A stretch of 64,000 nucleotides of DNA from Spirodela intermedia (taxonomy: Eukaryota; Streptophyta; Magnoliopsida; Alismatales; Araceae), in assembly GCA_902729315.2 (NCBI GenBank), contig LR746267.1, positions 6,822,424 to 6,886,423 on the forward strand. The letters are read 5' to 3'. Shown piece after piece: positions 24,019 through 37,600 of the stretch. A model generated the notes under the pieces. It was not told the DNA's origin and ran no database searches. It saw only the letters and a program-made list of their open reading frames with translations. Made by a program: the position numbers and the translations under genes. How positions within the stretch are numbered: the first letter of the stretch is position 1; each line of letters starts with the position of its first letter.

Positions 24019-24139
24019 TCGGAGCCGTCATCGGCCTCATCCACCTCTCAACAGTCGTTCTCTGCAGAGTCTCTCCCCTTCACTCGACGAGCGCCGCCAC
24101 TTCCACGGAGGAAGAAGAGAGATAGATAGAGAGAAATAG

Positions 24140-24823
24140 ATGGATAGATTGATAGATAGAGAAACAGAGAGACAGAGAGAGATGGAGATGAAGACAGAGA
24201 TGGTGATGAAGAGGGGGGAGGGGGGAGAGGGGAGGAGCAAGTACAAGGGAGTGAGGAAAAGGAAGTGGGGGAAGTGGGTGTCGGAGATTCGGCTTCCCAA
24301 CAGCCGGGAGAGGATATGGCTGGGATCGTACGACACGCCAGAGAAGGCGGCGCGGGCCTTCGACGCCGCCGTGATGTGCCTCCGCGGCCGGAAAGGCGGC
24401 GCCTTCAACTTCCCGCAGAATCTCCCCGACATCCCCGTCCGCCGCTCGCTCCCGCCGGCGGAGGTGCAGGCCGTCGCCTCGCGATTCGCGAACGAAGCCC
24501 CGCCGGCGGCGCCGCCGGCAGACGGCGGCGTGGGGGCTCAGTCGGGGCTGGAGTTGCCGGAGTCGCCGGAGCAGTGGACGACGTCCGGGGGAACGGCGGA
24601 GAGCGGCGGCGAGGAGTCGCTGGACTGGTCCTTTCTCGACTCCGCGGGGTCCACCTGGACGGAGCACGGCGGCGCCGACTGGCCGGGCTTCTACGACATG
24701 ATCGACGAATTCCCCTGCGAGTTCCTCCCGACGCTGGCGGCGCCGCCAGGCTTGCCGGATTTCATGGAGGAGCACGGCGGTGCTTCTTTCTACGCTCAGT
24801 CCTCCTTCCTATGGGACTTTTGA
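24140..24823 (+). CDS. AP2/ERF transcription factor, DREB-type (ERF016-018/ORA47-like)
   Basis: A single exon of 227 residues, as usual for this family. The AP2/ERF DNA-binding domain spans about residues 34-91, from [18 protein letters not shown] through [10 protein letters not shown] to [14 protein letters not shown], with no deletions. The valine in WVSEIR and the [11 protein letters not shown] segment place it with DREB-like group II proteins such as ERF016-018/ORA47, which bind DRE/GCC-related elements in stress and jasmonate responses. The C-terminal half is acidic and rich in Gly, Ala and Pro, ends in FLWDF, and probably activates transcription. The first ATG downstream of the TATA box (24140) is used here. 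Its first 14 residues are encoded by a GATA/GACA-like repeat, and the ATG at 24182 has the better context, so the true start may be there (213 residues). Confidence 0.9.
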   Translation: MDRLIDRETERQREMEMKTEMVMKRGEGGEGRSKYKGVRKRKWGKWVSEIRLPNSRERIWLGSYDTPEKAARAFDAAVMCLRGRKGGAFNFPQNLPDIPVRRSLPPAEVQAVASRFANEAPPAAPPADGGVGAQSGLELPESPEQWTTSGGTAESGGEESLDWSFLDSAGSTWTEHGGADWPGFYDMIDEFPCEFLPTLAAPPGLPDFMEEHGGASFYAQSSFLWDF

Positions 24824-27800
24824 CCTGCCGAAGACTGGGCAACCCGGTACATGAATTTTTCGGGTTGGCGGAGCCTCGAGGTCCTCCTCGCCGGGAATTT
24901 TAGAATCCGGCGGCGATCCCTTGGGGGGTTCCTTCTGAGACATTCATTATTTATTCTTATTTCCTACCATTCATTGTAGTAAACCTCCGGCGAAAATTGT
25001 CGCCGTCATAATCACAGTGCAGTTCTTTCCTCTGCGGCGTCGGCGGAATCCTCTCATGTTTACCACCATCTCATTATTTATGGAAATTAAAAATAGTTTT
25101 ATTATGTAATGATTAAATTGCTTACCATTAGCCCAAGATAGCTTCGATAGTCAAAGAAGATTGATTAATTTACCTCCATACCTCTTTTAGAAGCTTGGAC
25201 CTTCCAGGTTGAAGCCCCAATTAAGCCATTGAAGAGAAAAGCTATTATATCCTCTTTCTTAGGCTTTAAGTAGCCCAAAAACCTTCAAGATGACCACTTT
25301 TTTGACTCTACTTCATGCATTCAACCATGGTTAACAACCAAGTAATAAAAAATTTTGAGGATTCAGCAATCCCTGCCAACATATGTTGCCAAGTTAGTGT
25401 ATTTAGCCTCAATTGAGTAATTCTATCAATAGATGATCCTTGCAAACTTCTACCTAGTTAAAAATGTCATGTTTGCAATCCCTTCTTACCAAAATCCCGT
25501 TGTTTAAAGAATAATAAACAAAATATTGGTTATTTGTGAGGTATAATCAGGAAAACTCATCATGCCAAATGGTTGTTAAGCAGCTTGGTGCTGGTACCCA
25601 GCAAATGTCCATTTGCAAGTTTGAGGATTTATGAAAGCCAATTCTTTGTCTTTTTCATATGGAAGCTCCAATGGATGTTCATAACCTGCACATACATGTC
25701 ATGGATATACTTTTAAAGAAGTATTATTTCTTGTTGACTAAGGAAAATGTTTGACTCACCTAATGGAGTACATTTAATCTGATTTAAACCCTCGAGGAAA
25801 TCAACATCAAATTGAAGAAAAGTATTCAATGATAAATCACTAATTTTACATTACAAAATATTCAAGCACTTTTGTGACCCTCGAAAATGCTTAACTATGT
25901 TTCAAATTCTCTAATATTATTCATAATTTTTAGAGCTAATTTATTTTTATAATTTTTCATGTATTTCTTCATAGCAAAAGTGAGGTAACTCAATTGACTC
26001 AATTACAAAAAACAAATTATGGGGCATTGAGCAATATGAAAAAAAGGTCATAATAACAAAGAATTATGGTTGTCACAATATGAAAAAAGAATTATCCCTT
26101 ACTAGTTGTTGGACTGCACCCTAGATAACTGGTGATTATTTCTTTGCACATCTTGATTGTCGAAAATTTCAAAATTTCAAGATAAAACAATTATTGTATA
26201 AGAAACATACTTTTTAATGCACAAGAAAAGGAAAAATCATTTAAATATCATATTCAACAATTTTTCCTCAAACATTCAAGCACCAAGACACTTCACAGCG
26301 CTTCCACATCTTTGGTTCAAAGAATTGTGTTACTAGAAGTGACAAGCTAGATTGTAAGAGTAATCTAGTGTCTAAAATTATTGTTAGGTGTTTCTAGTAC
26401 TTAGGGTGATCTAGAATTGTCAATCTAAAAGAGATTAGCTAGCTATCAATCTAGTTGGAACCCTAGAGTTTTGAATATAAAAAAACTTATCTAGAGATAT
26501 GAATTCTAGTGGATGCTAGTTGAAAGCCTTTGTGCCATTTTGATTTGGTAGAACTTAAATGAGGCCTTTTAGGAGTGGAGTACGATAGGTTGGCTTAACC
26601 ACTATATATCTACGTTACATAGTTTGAATATGACATTAAAAATTCATAAGTTCTTCATATTCTACTTTTACTCCTTAACTTACTTTACCCTTTAAAGGAC
26701 ACCTAATTTACATTCTAGAACATGTGAGTACAAAGGGTGAACATCATGAATTAAGCTTAGGTCTGTATTAGATTCATAACTCTTGGTGACTTATGATTTG
26801 ATATTTTACCTGCATTCTAAAACTTTAAAATCAGGTTTTGTGAATGTGATACTTCTAATAGTACTTTGTCACCAAATTCTTTTTAAAAAATGAATAAAAT
26901 AAATTATACAGTTTAAACACAATGTTTCTTAAGGAAAGTCATGGAAGATGGAAAGGTTGAGGCTTTAGGGTTCTTGTATAGTGGTTTATTACAATAAATG
27001 TTTCAATAGGATTTAATATATTATGTAATTAGGTAGAGTACCAAATGTCAAACTAAGAATAGGTATTAGTTTTTTATGGAGCCAAATAATTGATGATAAT
27101 TAGCTATAATTACTTAACCCATGATTACTTATGAACTCTCAATAGCTAGTTTAGGTTATTCAATGAGCTATCTTTTCTCATTTTTTTCTTTTAGTGCATC
27201 CATAATTTCAAGATTGTCTTTCAACACGAGTGACTAGATCCATTTTCTTTCAAAAATTGGAATAAAAAAATACATGCATTCGATCTCAAATTAAACTTAA
27301 AATTCTGTCAAGTGTTAAGAAAAACAATATCAACATTAAAGTCTTATAATTGTACCTATATTTTTATATGAAATGATCATTTTATCTATATATTAGTATT
27401 TTTTGAACATGAAACAATTATTTGTTAATCCCTTTGGTTTTAATGATTACAAATGAATTTTTTAAAATGTTTTATCTCATATTTTAGATCAATAAAATTT
27501 TAATTTATATATTTATTTGAATTAAACATTCAATATATTCAACAAACTAATTATATTGAATTCTTTGTCTAATTATTATGATTTCAGTTCTAATAATTCA
27601 AACTAAGGTTTTCAACCTTAGATTAAGTTATTTTTTTATCTTAAGAAAATTTAAGAATAAAGAGTTACCAATTGAAGAAAAATCTATAACCGAAAGATGG
27701 TGTCAAATGGTGTCATAAAAGATTTAAGTATATGTTGGCACATGATGTATAAGATTAATGTATCATCACATTTCTAAAAGTAGATAATTCATACATATTT

Positions 27801-30504
27801 TATCAATGATGATTGAAATATTGTGTTGTATTTCTTATCTACTTCATATTATTTTTATATATCACGAAACAGGTTTTTCGAAGCTATTGTGAGAACTAAA
27901 TTAACAAAAAAATATAATAGATATTTATTTTAGGAAGTTTATCTTGATGATAACATGTCAAATGAGTATGTGTATAAAAAGTGAAGTGAAATCAAATGGT
28001 CAAGTCTGGTAACTTCAATTAAAATTGAATATAAAAGATCATAAAAAAAGAAGAATTGAAGATTGAGAGGTTGACATGTAGAAACTACGTATTTGAGTAA
28101 ATAGTATACTTTAACAAGTGAACTCTATTGGAACTATAGGGCAAAGTCAAACACAATAGAGGAGGTAAATTATGATTTTAGGATTTTTGCTGATTTTTTT
28201 ACTTATACTTATGTATAGATATTACTAGATGTGTTAACACAAGTGTGCTCTCAACTCTTTTGCACCAAAACACTATGATTTTTATACTAATTCATCCCTT
28301 ACTTGGCTACAGCCAGTCTTACAAAGAATTTCTCTCCAAGATTTTTTAATTTCTTTATTGATTTCCATGGGATCAACCACTTAAATACCTCAAATTCATC
28401 TTTGCAAGGACCTAGTTCTTTTTGTGTCAAGTACTCATAAATATTTTCTACCCAACAAAGATACATGAACCTATTATATTCACTCAGAACTCAAAATATT
28501 TTTTTCTTGAATTCCTCCAAAAATTTTCTTCATCACATAGATATAGAAACTCATATAATCATTGCTAACCAAGCTCTAGTTTATCATTTTAGTTGGAAAA
28601 ATCTTCTTCAATCAGAGCTCAACATATTTTGAAATTGAACATCCTACTCCAACCATTGTTTCATTAATTTCTCTATCACTTGATCCCCATTAATATAATT
28701 TCCCTAACCTAAAGACTTTATTATTAATGGAGTATCATTATTAGAGTAGGTTGAAATATTACATATCCTTTTTTTATGTTGACAAAAAGGGAGAGAAAAA
28801 GTACAAGTCTTGTAATGAAGAAGTTTTATGATCAAGGGGGAACAATGAACATTCATTGTGGTTAAAATAGAGACTGTGAAGAAAAAGGAAACAATTAGAA
28901 AAACTATGGAGAAATGAAGAACAACAAGAGAAAGGGAAAAAATGAGCACAATAATAGTTCTACTAACGTTTGAATTCAATGCCTTGCTCGAATTTCAACT
29001 ATTTGAAATATGTTGATTGAATTTATAATATTAATACTATATCATTAACACATCAAATCACGAATATTATGACAATCATATTAAATAATTCAAAATTAAA
29101 CAATAGGTTAAGATGATCTTTGAGACTTGTATGTATAGCTTTGTCATCAACAAAAGATGGAGATTATTGGAGAATTAAATGCATGATATTTTGATGGACA
29201 TGGAGATTTTATATTAATTGACCTTTGCTTAGGCTACATCTAATACTGAAGGATATCTATTATGAATTTTAATTTTTTCTCAACATAAATATAATTGATT
29301 TCACAAACTCAACCCTCATCATAGGGATCTCACCCCTTATTGATAGTTCCTAACTCACAGCACCATGTGCTTAAGTCTAAGTGTACTTATCCTCATATAA
29401 TAACACCTTGAACATGTCAAATACAATTCTCAGTACCTCATACCTTAGTCTTACTTTTTCTCTACTCACCACCCAAGTTATGTTAGGACTTGATAGAGAA
29501 AGCCTTTATGTAGTAGAATAATTTGTACATTTACATATGATCAAAAATGATGTTACTTTGATTTTTGCTATAAAGCATATGGTTATTTTTCTATAAAAGA
29601 TTGAATAGAATCTTCCTTTGGGCTCATGTGAATGATGTTGATGTAGGTTTCTTCATTTAATATTTACTTCATTTATTATCAGATCCTTTTACTTATAATC
29701 TAATAGATTCATGTCATATCAACATTGAGAAATGATCATATTAATTTGAAAATCTTCTCATTGTTTTGCTGACGTTTTTGTGACTTTTAGTTGATTTTTA
29801 CTTACAAGCTTTCTATTGTATTGATAGTTGTTCACAATATCTTGTATGGAGATTTTTACCTCATCAAAAAACATTTCTTATTTTAAGATTTTATTTAGAA
29901 AAAAATGTTCAACTTGTAGTTAGTCTACGTCTTCTATTGATAAGTTACTAACTAGAATTTAAACTTTTGACTATCAATCATACTTCTACAAATCTTTTGA
30001 GTCATAAATATATTTCCCTTGATATAGTGTATAGAGATACTTAATTGATCAACGAACACATCTTCAAGATCAAGCTCACATGTGTAGACCATGAGAGGTT
30101 GATTGTGAGTCTTCATTTATTTTGAAACATAGATGTCTCTCACAAGTGATTTTTGAAGTTTTTATCTAATAGTTGTCAATTTTACTTTGTCATTTTCTTC
30201 ATGTAAGACTCTAATGTCTCACTATAGAGATTACATAGTGATAACTTCTCTACCTTCTTCACTCTATGCAAACAGTCTATGATAAGTCTTCATTATCATG
30301 AGTTAATAATTAGTAAATAATATATTTTTAGCCTTAACTCATGATAAATAGATTTATATTTATGTTAAAGTGTGAAAAGTAGTTTTTAGTTGATTAATGT
30401 GAATTTCTAGGTAATTATTGCTATTTTATATAAATTTATATGCTTTTTATAATTTTACTTTTGAGATAAATGAATATAAATAAATAAAAATAAAAATATA
30501 GCAA

Positions 30505-31570
30505 AATGGGGGAGGACTCGTCAGTCAGTTGGGCCTACAAGTGGGTTAGAAGCACAATCAGGGAGGAGCTGCAAGCAAGGGCTCGAGTGGCTAGGACCGA
30601 GGGGCACGTGTATGCCACTCCCTTCCACATCACTAGTGGTTAGTTGGCTATAAGGCAAGTAGTGGTCGTACACGCACAAGAAAGAGACTTGATCGAAAAT
30701 GTAATATTATTATATATTAGCCAAAAACGTTAGTGTACAACCAATGTAGGACTAAACCTGTGTCACACCTTCCCCAAAAAGGGTGGGCAATTGGCTCATG
30801 TTTGAATCTTCCTAGAGCCAAAACTCATATTTTTTATCTAATTATCGTGACTTTCCTACAGATCACTGATGAATGATTAAGTAACTAGAATCGCTAGATT
30901 ATTGGTGAAAATCTCATCAACATGATTCATGAAACATTGTTACAAAAATACTAATGGTTCGTAATAAAAAGATCATGAATCTATTGAGTAAAGCATCTCT
31001 AATTGATTGATGAACAAACTATTGTCGGAAAGAAGACAATCTGTCGGGAGACGAGTCATCACCTCTTGAGAGCATACCAAATGCAATGAAGAGCCTCCTC
31101 TGGTGTTGTCGGGTGACAGTCGCCGAAGAGCCACAAAGTCATTATTTTTTCACTTCATCAGGTGACAGCCGCTAAAGATGATTCGACAACCCATTTTATT
31201 GATCTCTAAACTTCACAAGGAGATCTAGAGATTGCCCATGTCGTCTTTGTCAAAAGAGAGCCTTTGAGGTCATAGACACTACACGACAATCCTCTCGAAC
31301 ACTTAGGATTCTGGTGCATTATCGACACATTGTCGTCGTGACGTCGGAACTCTATTTTTCTACTTTCAACTTACTTTTTGCTTCATTTAGTGATAATTTG
31401 TGTGATTTAGATTTACCAAGATATACTTCATTCAATTATGATTCTTTCAACTTTTACAGATCTTAATTTGATCAATTAAATTATCTATAATCACTTATGT
31501 AAGAATCGTCAGGTTGAACTCTATTTCCACCCAATTCACATTTATCGAGTGCTGACATCATCTTGATGTC
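30505..31570. mobile_element. Possible degraded retroelement fragment
   Basis: A patch of clearly higher GC content, in two parts (about 30505-30780 and 31020-31350), inside very AT-rich DNA. It has phrases such as ACCAATGTAGGACTAAAC and a region near 31310-31350 that loosely recalls the sequence after the 5' LTR of some Ty3/gypsy elements. No LTR pair or coding motif was found, so this is tentative. Confidence 0.2.
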
Positions 31571-33794
31571 CATACCCTTATTTCCCTTTTTCGTAAATTT
31601 TAAATATATTTTCTTTTCATTTCCTAGTATACAATTTATAGAAAAGAGTATTATTTGAGAAAAATTCTGAATAATTACCAGATATTATATTACATCCATA
31701 TGATCGACTTGAAAAATTACCATTATTTTTGAAAGTTTTATTGAATTATAATTGATATATTTGTTCAAAAATACTTCTAAATATCTAAAAATTTGTATTT
31801 TTCAGTTTTATAAATTTTAAATTTATGTGATTTACTATACAATGACTAAGTTACGTCAGTCTACCTTAGTTACTTTATGTGTTTTTAGTTCATGCCTTGT
31901 TTTAGTCATTGATCACATATTTTACATTTAATATCTTGATGACCTTTCCATGTGTCATTATATTGCTATATATTCAAATTACGCTTATGCGTTGAATTAA
32001 ATAATTTATGATCCTTGTTTTGCCTTTAGGTTACATTTTTTCTTGATTTTGAATCTCATATTTGTCACAGTATGTATTTGATATTTCAGATATTTTTTAT
32101 ACTAATACTCTATTATTTACATATTTTAGGTGTTACATTCAAATCTTGTTGATGAGATTGTCACATACTTTGACACTTGTTATATTGTACTTTATATTCA
32201 AAAAATATTACATTGTAGTATTTTAATATAAAAAGATATCTCAAGATAGTGACGCTTTGAATTCGTTGTTAATCATAAGATTGCACAAAGTATCATTAAA
32301 TATATATGATTAAAATATTTGTCAACAAGACTTATATTGTGATGTATGTTATGATTTAACTCATTTAAAAATGATTCATAAATACATTTTCATTGTATGT
32401 ATCAAAACACACTACATGTGTCAACATCGAGGGCATCTACAATGACCACTAATACTTAATTTGTATAATTGATTAATTTCATTGTATGAAATTAGGTTGT
32501 TTATAACTATTGAAATGGTTAGTATTTACAAAATATGCACTATGAAAAATTAATGATTAAGACATTTGAATAAATGAGATCATATGAAGTAAAAGATAAA
32601 TATGAAAGTTGACCTAGGCTATGATATTCTCATAATATTATATCATTAATTTTGAATGATTTTAATATCAATATAATTGATTTTATTTATACAACTTATT
32701 TGGTCAAATAAGATTTTTTAAATATCAATGAATATACTTTGAAAGATCATTTTAATATTCTAAATTGTCAAAGCTAAGATGCTTGCTTAATGATTTTTTT
32801 TTGAATAAAAGTTCAATATTAAATGATTATTTTATTTGGATATATATTGTTAGTCTTGCTTTAGTGATATTAGATCCTTCTTGGTCTTGACTAGATTGAA
32901 ACAATCTTGATATTTACATTATGTTTTAATAGAACAATGTATTAACTTATCAGGAGGATATTTGAATTCTTAAAAGAATTTCTAGTAATTTCAACTTTTA
33001 ATCATTTTTGAAAATATAAAAGTTGTGAGATGATGAAAAATATAAGAGATTTTTAAATTAGATTTCTCTATAGGTAAAATTAATTTATAATGTCTAGTTA
33101 GAGTTTAATGGTTATATTTAACCTATCCACAAACTCAAAAATTGTATTGAGTGTTTTTGTAGAAAACCTTAGGGAAATTATAAGGTCTTTGTGGGCTGTT
33201 CTAACTACATGAAAGCATCAAGCTGAGGATCATTATTCCAACATTTATCAATATCCTTCAACTTATTTGAAACTATAGAACCTTTCATCATCTATTAATA
33301 CTTTGATGAGCAAAGGATAGTGAAATCATATCTAAAACATTATACTCTTTATTAGAACTCTAGATGAACCACAAATGAACATCAACCTTTGAAATCATCC
33401 CACGATGATATTGTTATTATTTGTAGTGAGATAAATTTAATATCAAAACTCTTATTTATTATGAGTGGGAGTTGTCTATATTAATAATGGTGTGGCTTCC
33501 TAGAGTTGTGAATATAGAAAAAACTTTTAAAGAAAAATTTTAATGAGCTATCTCAGTGAAGTAATAGTGTGACCTCTTAGAGTCATAAATTTAGAAAAGA
33601 GATTTTCAGTGAATTTTTAAAAGAACTTAACTAAGTAATTAGTAGTGTTTGATTGCATTATTATAACTATTATAACCCAATAACAAAAATTACTTTTAGA
33701 GAGTGGATGTAAGTAGGAGGTCAAACTACTATAAAAATATTATCCTCATATAACCTTGGTTCAAGTTTTAGAGAACTAAAGACAAGTAAGAAAA

Positions 33795-33879
33795 CCCATT
33801 ATAGTGTCAACACGTTTTACAATTAAAAGAATTATAAGTGAATCAATTCAATTCCCCATTATAGTGTCAACACGTTTTA
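33795..33879. repeat. Two exact 25-bp direct repeats, 60 bp apart
   Basis: The segment beginning CCCATTATAGTGTCAACACG and ending TTTTA occurs at 33795-33819 and 33855-33879 without a mismatch. It is about 310 bp left of the copia 5' LTR. Confidence 0.85.
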
Positions 33880-34192
33880 GATTATTGATTACTAATAAAA
33901 GTATTAATATTAAGATAAATTCATATAAGAGTAAAATGGTTCATTTGTATAGTTTCAATGAAGAAAATGATATAAATGTAATATAGTATCACATTACCAT
34001 AGATTCATGAGAAAGATAAGTTAAAAATAAATACGATACATCAAATGGTGCTTTAAAATCCAATGATTTTGAGTATTAAAAGAGTTCCAAAATTTAAGGC
34101 ATGCATGCGACTCTACAAACATCATTATCAAACTATTGTAAGTTACTATTAGACAACGTAATATGACTCATATAGAAAGAGACATTTGAACC

Positions 34193-34373
34193 TGTGAGTA
34201 TGAAGCCCCACTATAGGGCTTTTAGCCTTCTCACATCCTTTAACCCTTCACCTTCTTCACCCCTCTATGTCTCTTAGCCTTTCCATGTCTCTTAAGTATT
34301 CATCTTCCTCCCCTCTATATAAGAAGATATGTACCTCCTTTGTCTTGAGCAATACATATTCTATTTGTGTACA
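34193..34373 (+). repeat. 5' LTR of the copia element
   Basis: 181 bp, starting TGTGAGTATG and ending TTGTGTACA. It contains a TATATAAG promoter-like sequence near 34316. By hand alignment it differs from the 3' LTR at about 23 sites plus small indels. Confidence 0.85.
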
Positions 34374-34670
34374 TTCAAAGTCAGGTTCCGCTCCATCTCA
34401 TCTACAATATTATCTTCTTAGCTCCAAGCCGGTGACACCCTTATCCTCTCAATGTCGCTAGCCTCTTGATGCCCCATGCGTTGACTCCCAACGCCCCGCA
34501 CATTGATTCATGACGCTTTGTGTCACATTCCTGATGCCTAGATTGTCGCCTCCTGGCACCTAGTGCGTTGCCTCTCAATGCCCCGTGTGATGACTCCCAA
34601 TACCCCGAAGCGTCACCTCCCAATGCCCTGAGCATCAAAACCTCCCATTTCCAACTGAATCTCCCAACCG

Positions 34671-37600
34671 ATGGATCTCCCATCTCCTCCCAACAGATCT
34701 CTAAGTGGTAGCTCTCCTCACTATAGGAAGAGACTATTCATCTTCTCACCCAATGACTTCTCCCTTACACCACAATCACTTAGGGTCATGTTTTACTCGA
34801 ACTCTTTTGCACCTCCACTAAACACACCGATTGATGCCAACACGACCTTAGTCGATTCACTTGCAACTACCCACATCCTACCCACCAGAGTTCTAACTCA
34901 GCTCCAAAATCTATGTCTAGTGCTCAACAAAAGAGGTACAAATTACCTTCAATGGCACATAACTTTCACCATTTTCTCAGTGTTTAGGGGTATTAGCAAT
35001 ACATCACCGATCATCTTCCTCCCGAGAGTAATTCTCATCGCCCCACGTGGACAACTAGACAAGACCATATAGATTGACTTCTTAAACTTATTGCTACTGC
35101 TCTCTCTACCAATATTGAATTTCTTGATATGACTAAAGAAATCTAAGATACTCTTGACAGAGCTTTTGACACTAAGGACAACATTACCTTTACAATTGAT
35201 GTTTTTGGAAACACCATGAAGACATGTGACACCACCTCTCCTTTTCACGCCCCATTTCTCACCATATAGAAGCTTTGCAATATGCTTGATTAGTATTAGC
35301 TCGTTACGATAAACACATTCACTTAGCAACATTACTACCAAGAATTCTTAATAATTGTATATCTCGATAAGATTGATACAACTTTAGCCTCTCAAGTATG
35401 AGGCTCTATATTAAATGGCGGAACCCCTCCAACATTAGTGAAGACCTTCAACATAGTCAAATAAATAACTCTTCTCATCTACACATCAACTCTATATCGT
35501 CAAAGATATCATCACCTATTCTTAAAGCTTCAGTTATGGCAGTTACTACTCAATAAGTAGGACAAGGAAGGGGCCCTATCTCTTGTGGCAGGAAATGGAA
35601 GAATAGTCATGGAGCTTCTTTGAGCCGGGGTCACTTCCTCCATGTGAACATTGTGGGAGGATCAATCATTGAGTGACCAAGTGCTACAAAAAGTTTGGCT
35701 ATCAATCTAATTGACTATGTCTGCTTCTTCCATGTGGATTTTACGCACACTTTGCCACCTCTTCATTACTAATTACTACCTCCTCACCCTTGCAAGGTCT
35801 TCTTTGGGACCAACTTCGACTCTTGAGTAGGTAATCAAGATCTCTATGTCTCGTGATCAAGAGATGTGCTCTAAAGAGGTGACTTCAACTTCTCATACAT
35901 TGTACCACGTGTCACACCACATTTCATCTTACAATGTAGGTACCACTTTTCTAACATCCGCTACAAAGTTTGAGATTTGGATTATTGATTTAAAGATATC
36001 TATTCACATGTCATCTCTCCTTTCTCGCCTTTAGAATCTAACATATCCTAAAACTATCACGATCACTGATGATCATTCTTATTCTATTACCGAAAAAAGA
36101 GATGTTAAACCTACTTCTTCCATGTCCTTATTACATCTATGTCCTTAATTTTGACATCAACCTCTTCTCTATTAGTGCATTTATCAAAGTTCTTATTGCT
36201 CTATTTAATTTTTTCTTATTATTATATTTTTAAAAAATTGTAGACTTGAGTGCAGATTGATTTGGGTAGAGAGATTGGTTGAGGCATCTATGAGTTTATT
36301 TCGGAGACTTCATCTATTGGTCTCTCATGCTTAGTATTTACTAAGCCTTCTTCACTTATGTGACATTACTATTTTAGTCATCCAAATATTTTAAAATTAT
36401 GTGAAGCCTTACTTAGACTTTCTCTATCTAATTTTAAATGTGAATCTTGTGAGTTAGAAATTATTTTCATTTGACATATCATCAACACGATTCCCTATCA
36501 TATGACCAACCATTCAAATTGATTCATTGTGATGTTTGGGGGCCCACACGTGTCGTTCTGGTTTCTAGTTTTTGCTACTATATGGTCTTAATTGACGATT
36601 GTTCGTGTGCATCATGGGTCTACCTCTTCATGGATTGAACTTTAGTTCTTCTTCATATTTGAGAATTCTTTCAAAAAGTATTAATCGAGTAGAACACTAT
36701 ACCAAAAATCTTTCGAATAGATAATACTCTCAAGTTTATACAATCTATAATTCAAGAGCTCTACAAATTACTTGAGATCATTTATCAAACAACATATCTA
36801 CATACGTCCCAATAAAATGGGGTGACAAAATGAAAGCACTAATATATCTTAGACATGACTCGTAACATCACGCTTGAGATGAGAGTTTCTAATTACTTAT
36901 GAGCCGACATTGTCCTCACATCCACCTAATTCATTAATCGTCTTCTGTCATCTCCCTTAAGTGATAAAGTTCTCTTTTGTTGTCTCAACCTCAAAGGTGA
37001 CCTCTTTTCTCTATTCCCACAAGTTTTTAACTGTGGTATTTATACACAACCACACTTTGAATAAGTTCAAACTTTTCTCTTGTGCACTAATAGGTGTCTT
37101 TGTTGGGTACTCACAAACACAAAAAGGTATCGTCTCTACCTTTCTCAAGAGTAGAAGTATATGGTATCAACAAATGTTATCTTCCATGAGAAGTCCATGT
37201 ATTTTGGAGTGCCTTTCTCAATACTTTCATTCATATCCCTACCATAGGACACCACATCTTCATCATTGTCTAGTCCCAACACTTCACTAGATGTCATTAT
37301 CTCCTTATTATTACCATCACTATTATCATCTCTTGATCCAAGTTCACTTTAGTCTATTCTACTACCTTTAAAAAATTTATTAGCAGCTACTCTTAGACTA
37401 ATCTCTCTATAAGTAAACTAATTTGTAACATCATTTATAAATCTAGTGCCTCTAGATGATCTTCATCTACCTATTGCTTTTTAAAAAGGTACACACTCCT
37501 ACATTCTTCACTTCATTTCTTCTTCTATCTCTTATGATTATTTTTCTCTATCTTATCAGGCATTTGCTTAATCCTTGACTACTAAATCAATACCCAAGTC

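Larger units (their letters stand above)
18982..24139. other. Spacer between JAZ and ERF genes
   Basis: About 5 kb without a recognised gene. It has poly(C) near 19211-19255, short GA/CT runs, a poly(T) tract at about 20228-20248, a long (GA)n at 22584-22662, and several CT/GA runs between 23010 and 23625. Open frames up to 142 codons (19629-20057) are low-complexity and match no family I recognise. The last 250 bp is the ERF promoter. Confidence 0.6.
24824..34192. other. AT-rich, gene-poor region left of the copia element
   Basis: After the ERF 3' flank (to about 25100) the sequence is strongly AT-rich with stops in all frames. No intact gene was recognised. A GC-richer patch at about 30505-31570 may be the remnant of another element. 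A 25-bp direct repeat lies at 33795 and 33855. The only open frames over 60 codons (28704-28979 minus, 33804-33986) are low-complexity and unsupported. Confidence 0.6.

Noticed and set aside
24080-24775. 231-codon antisense frame opposite the ERF gene
   Set aside because: GC-rich shadow of the AP2 frame; its product is Arg-, Leu- and Pro-rich with no domain.
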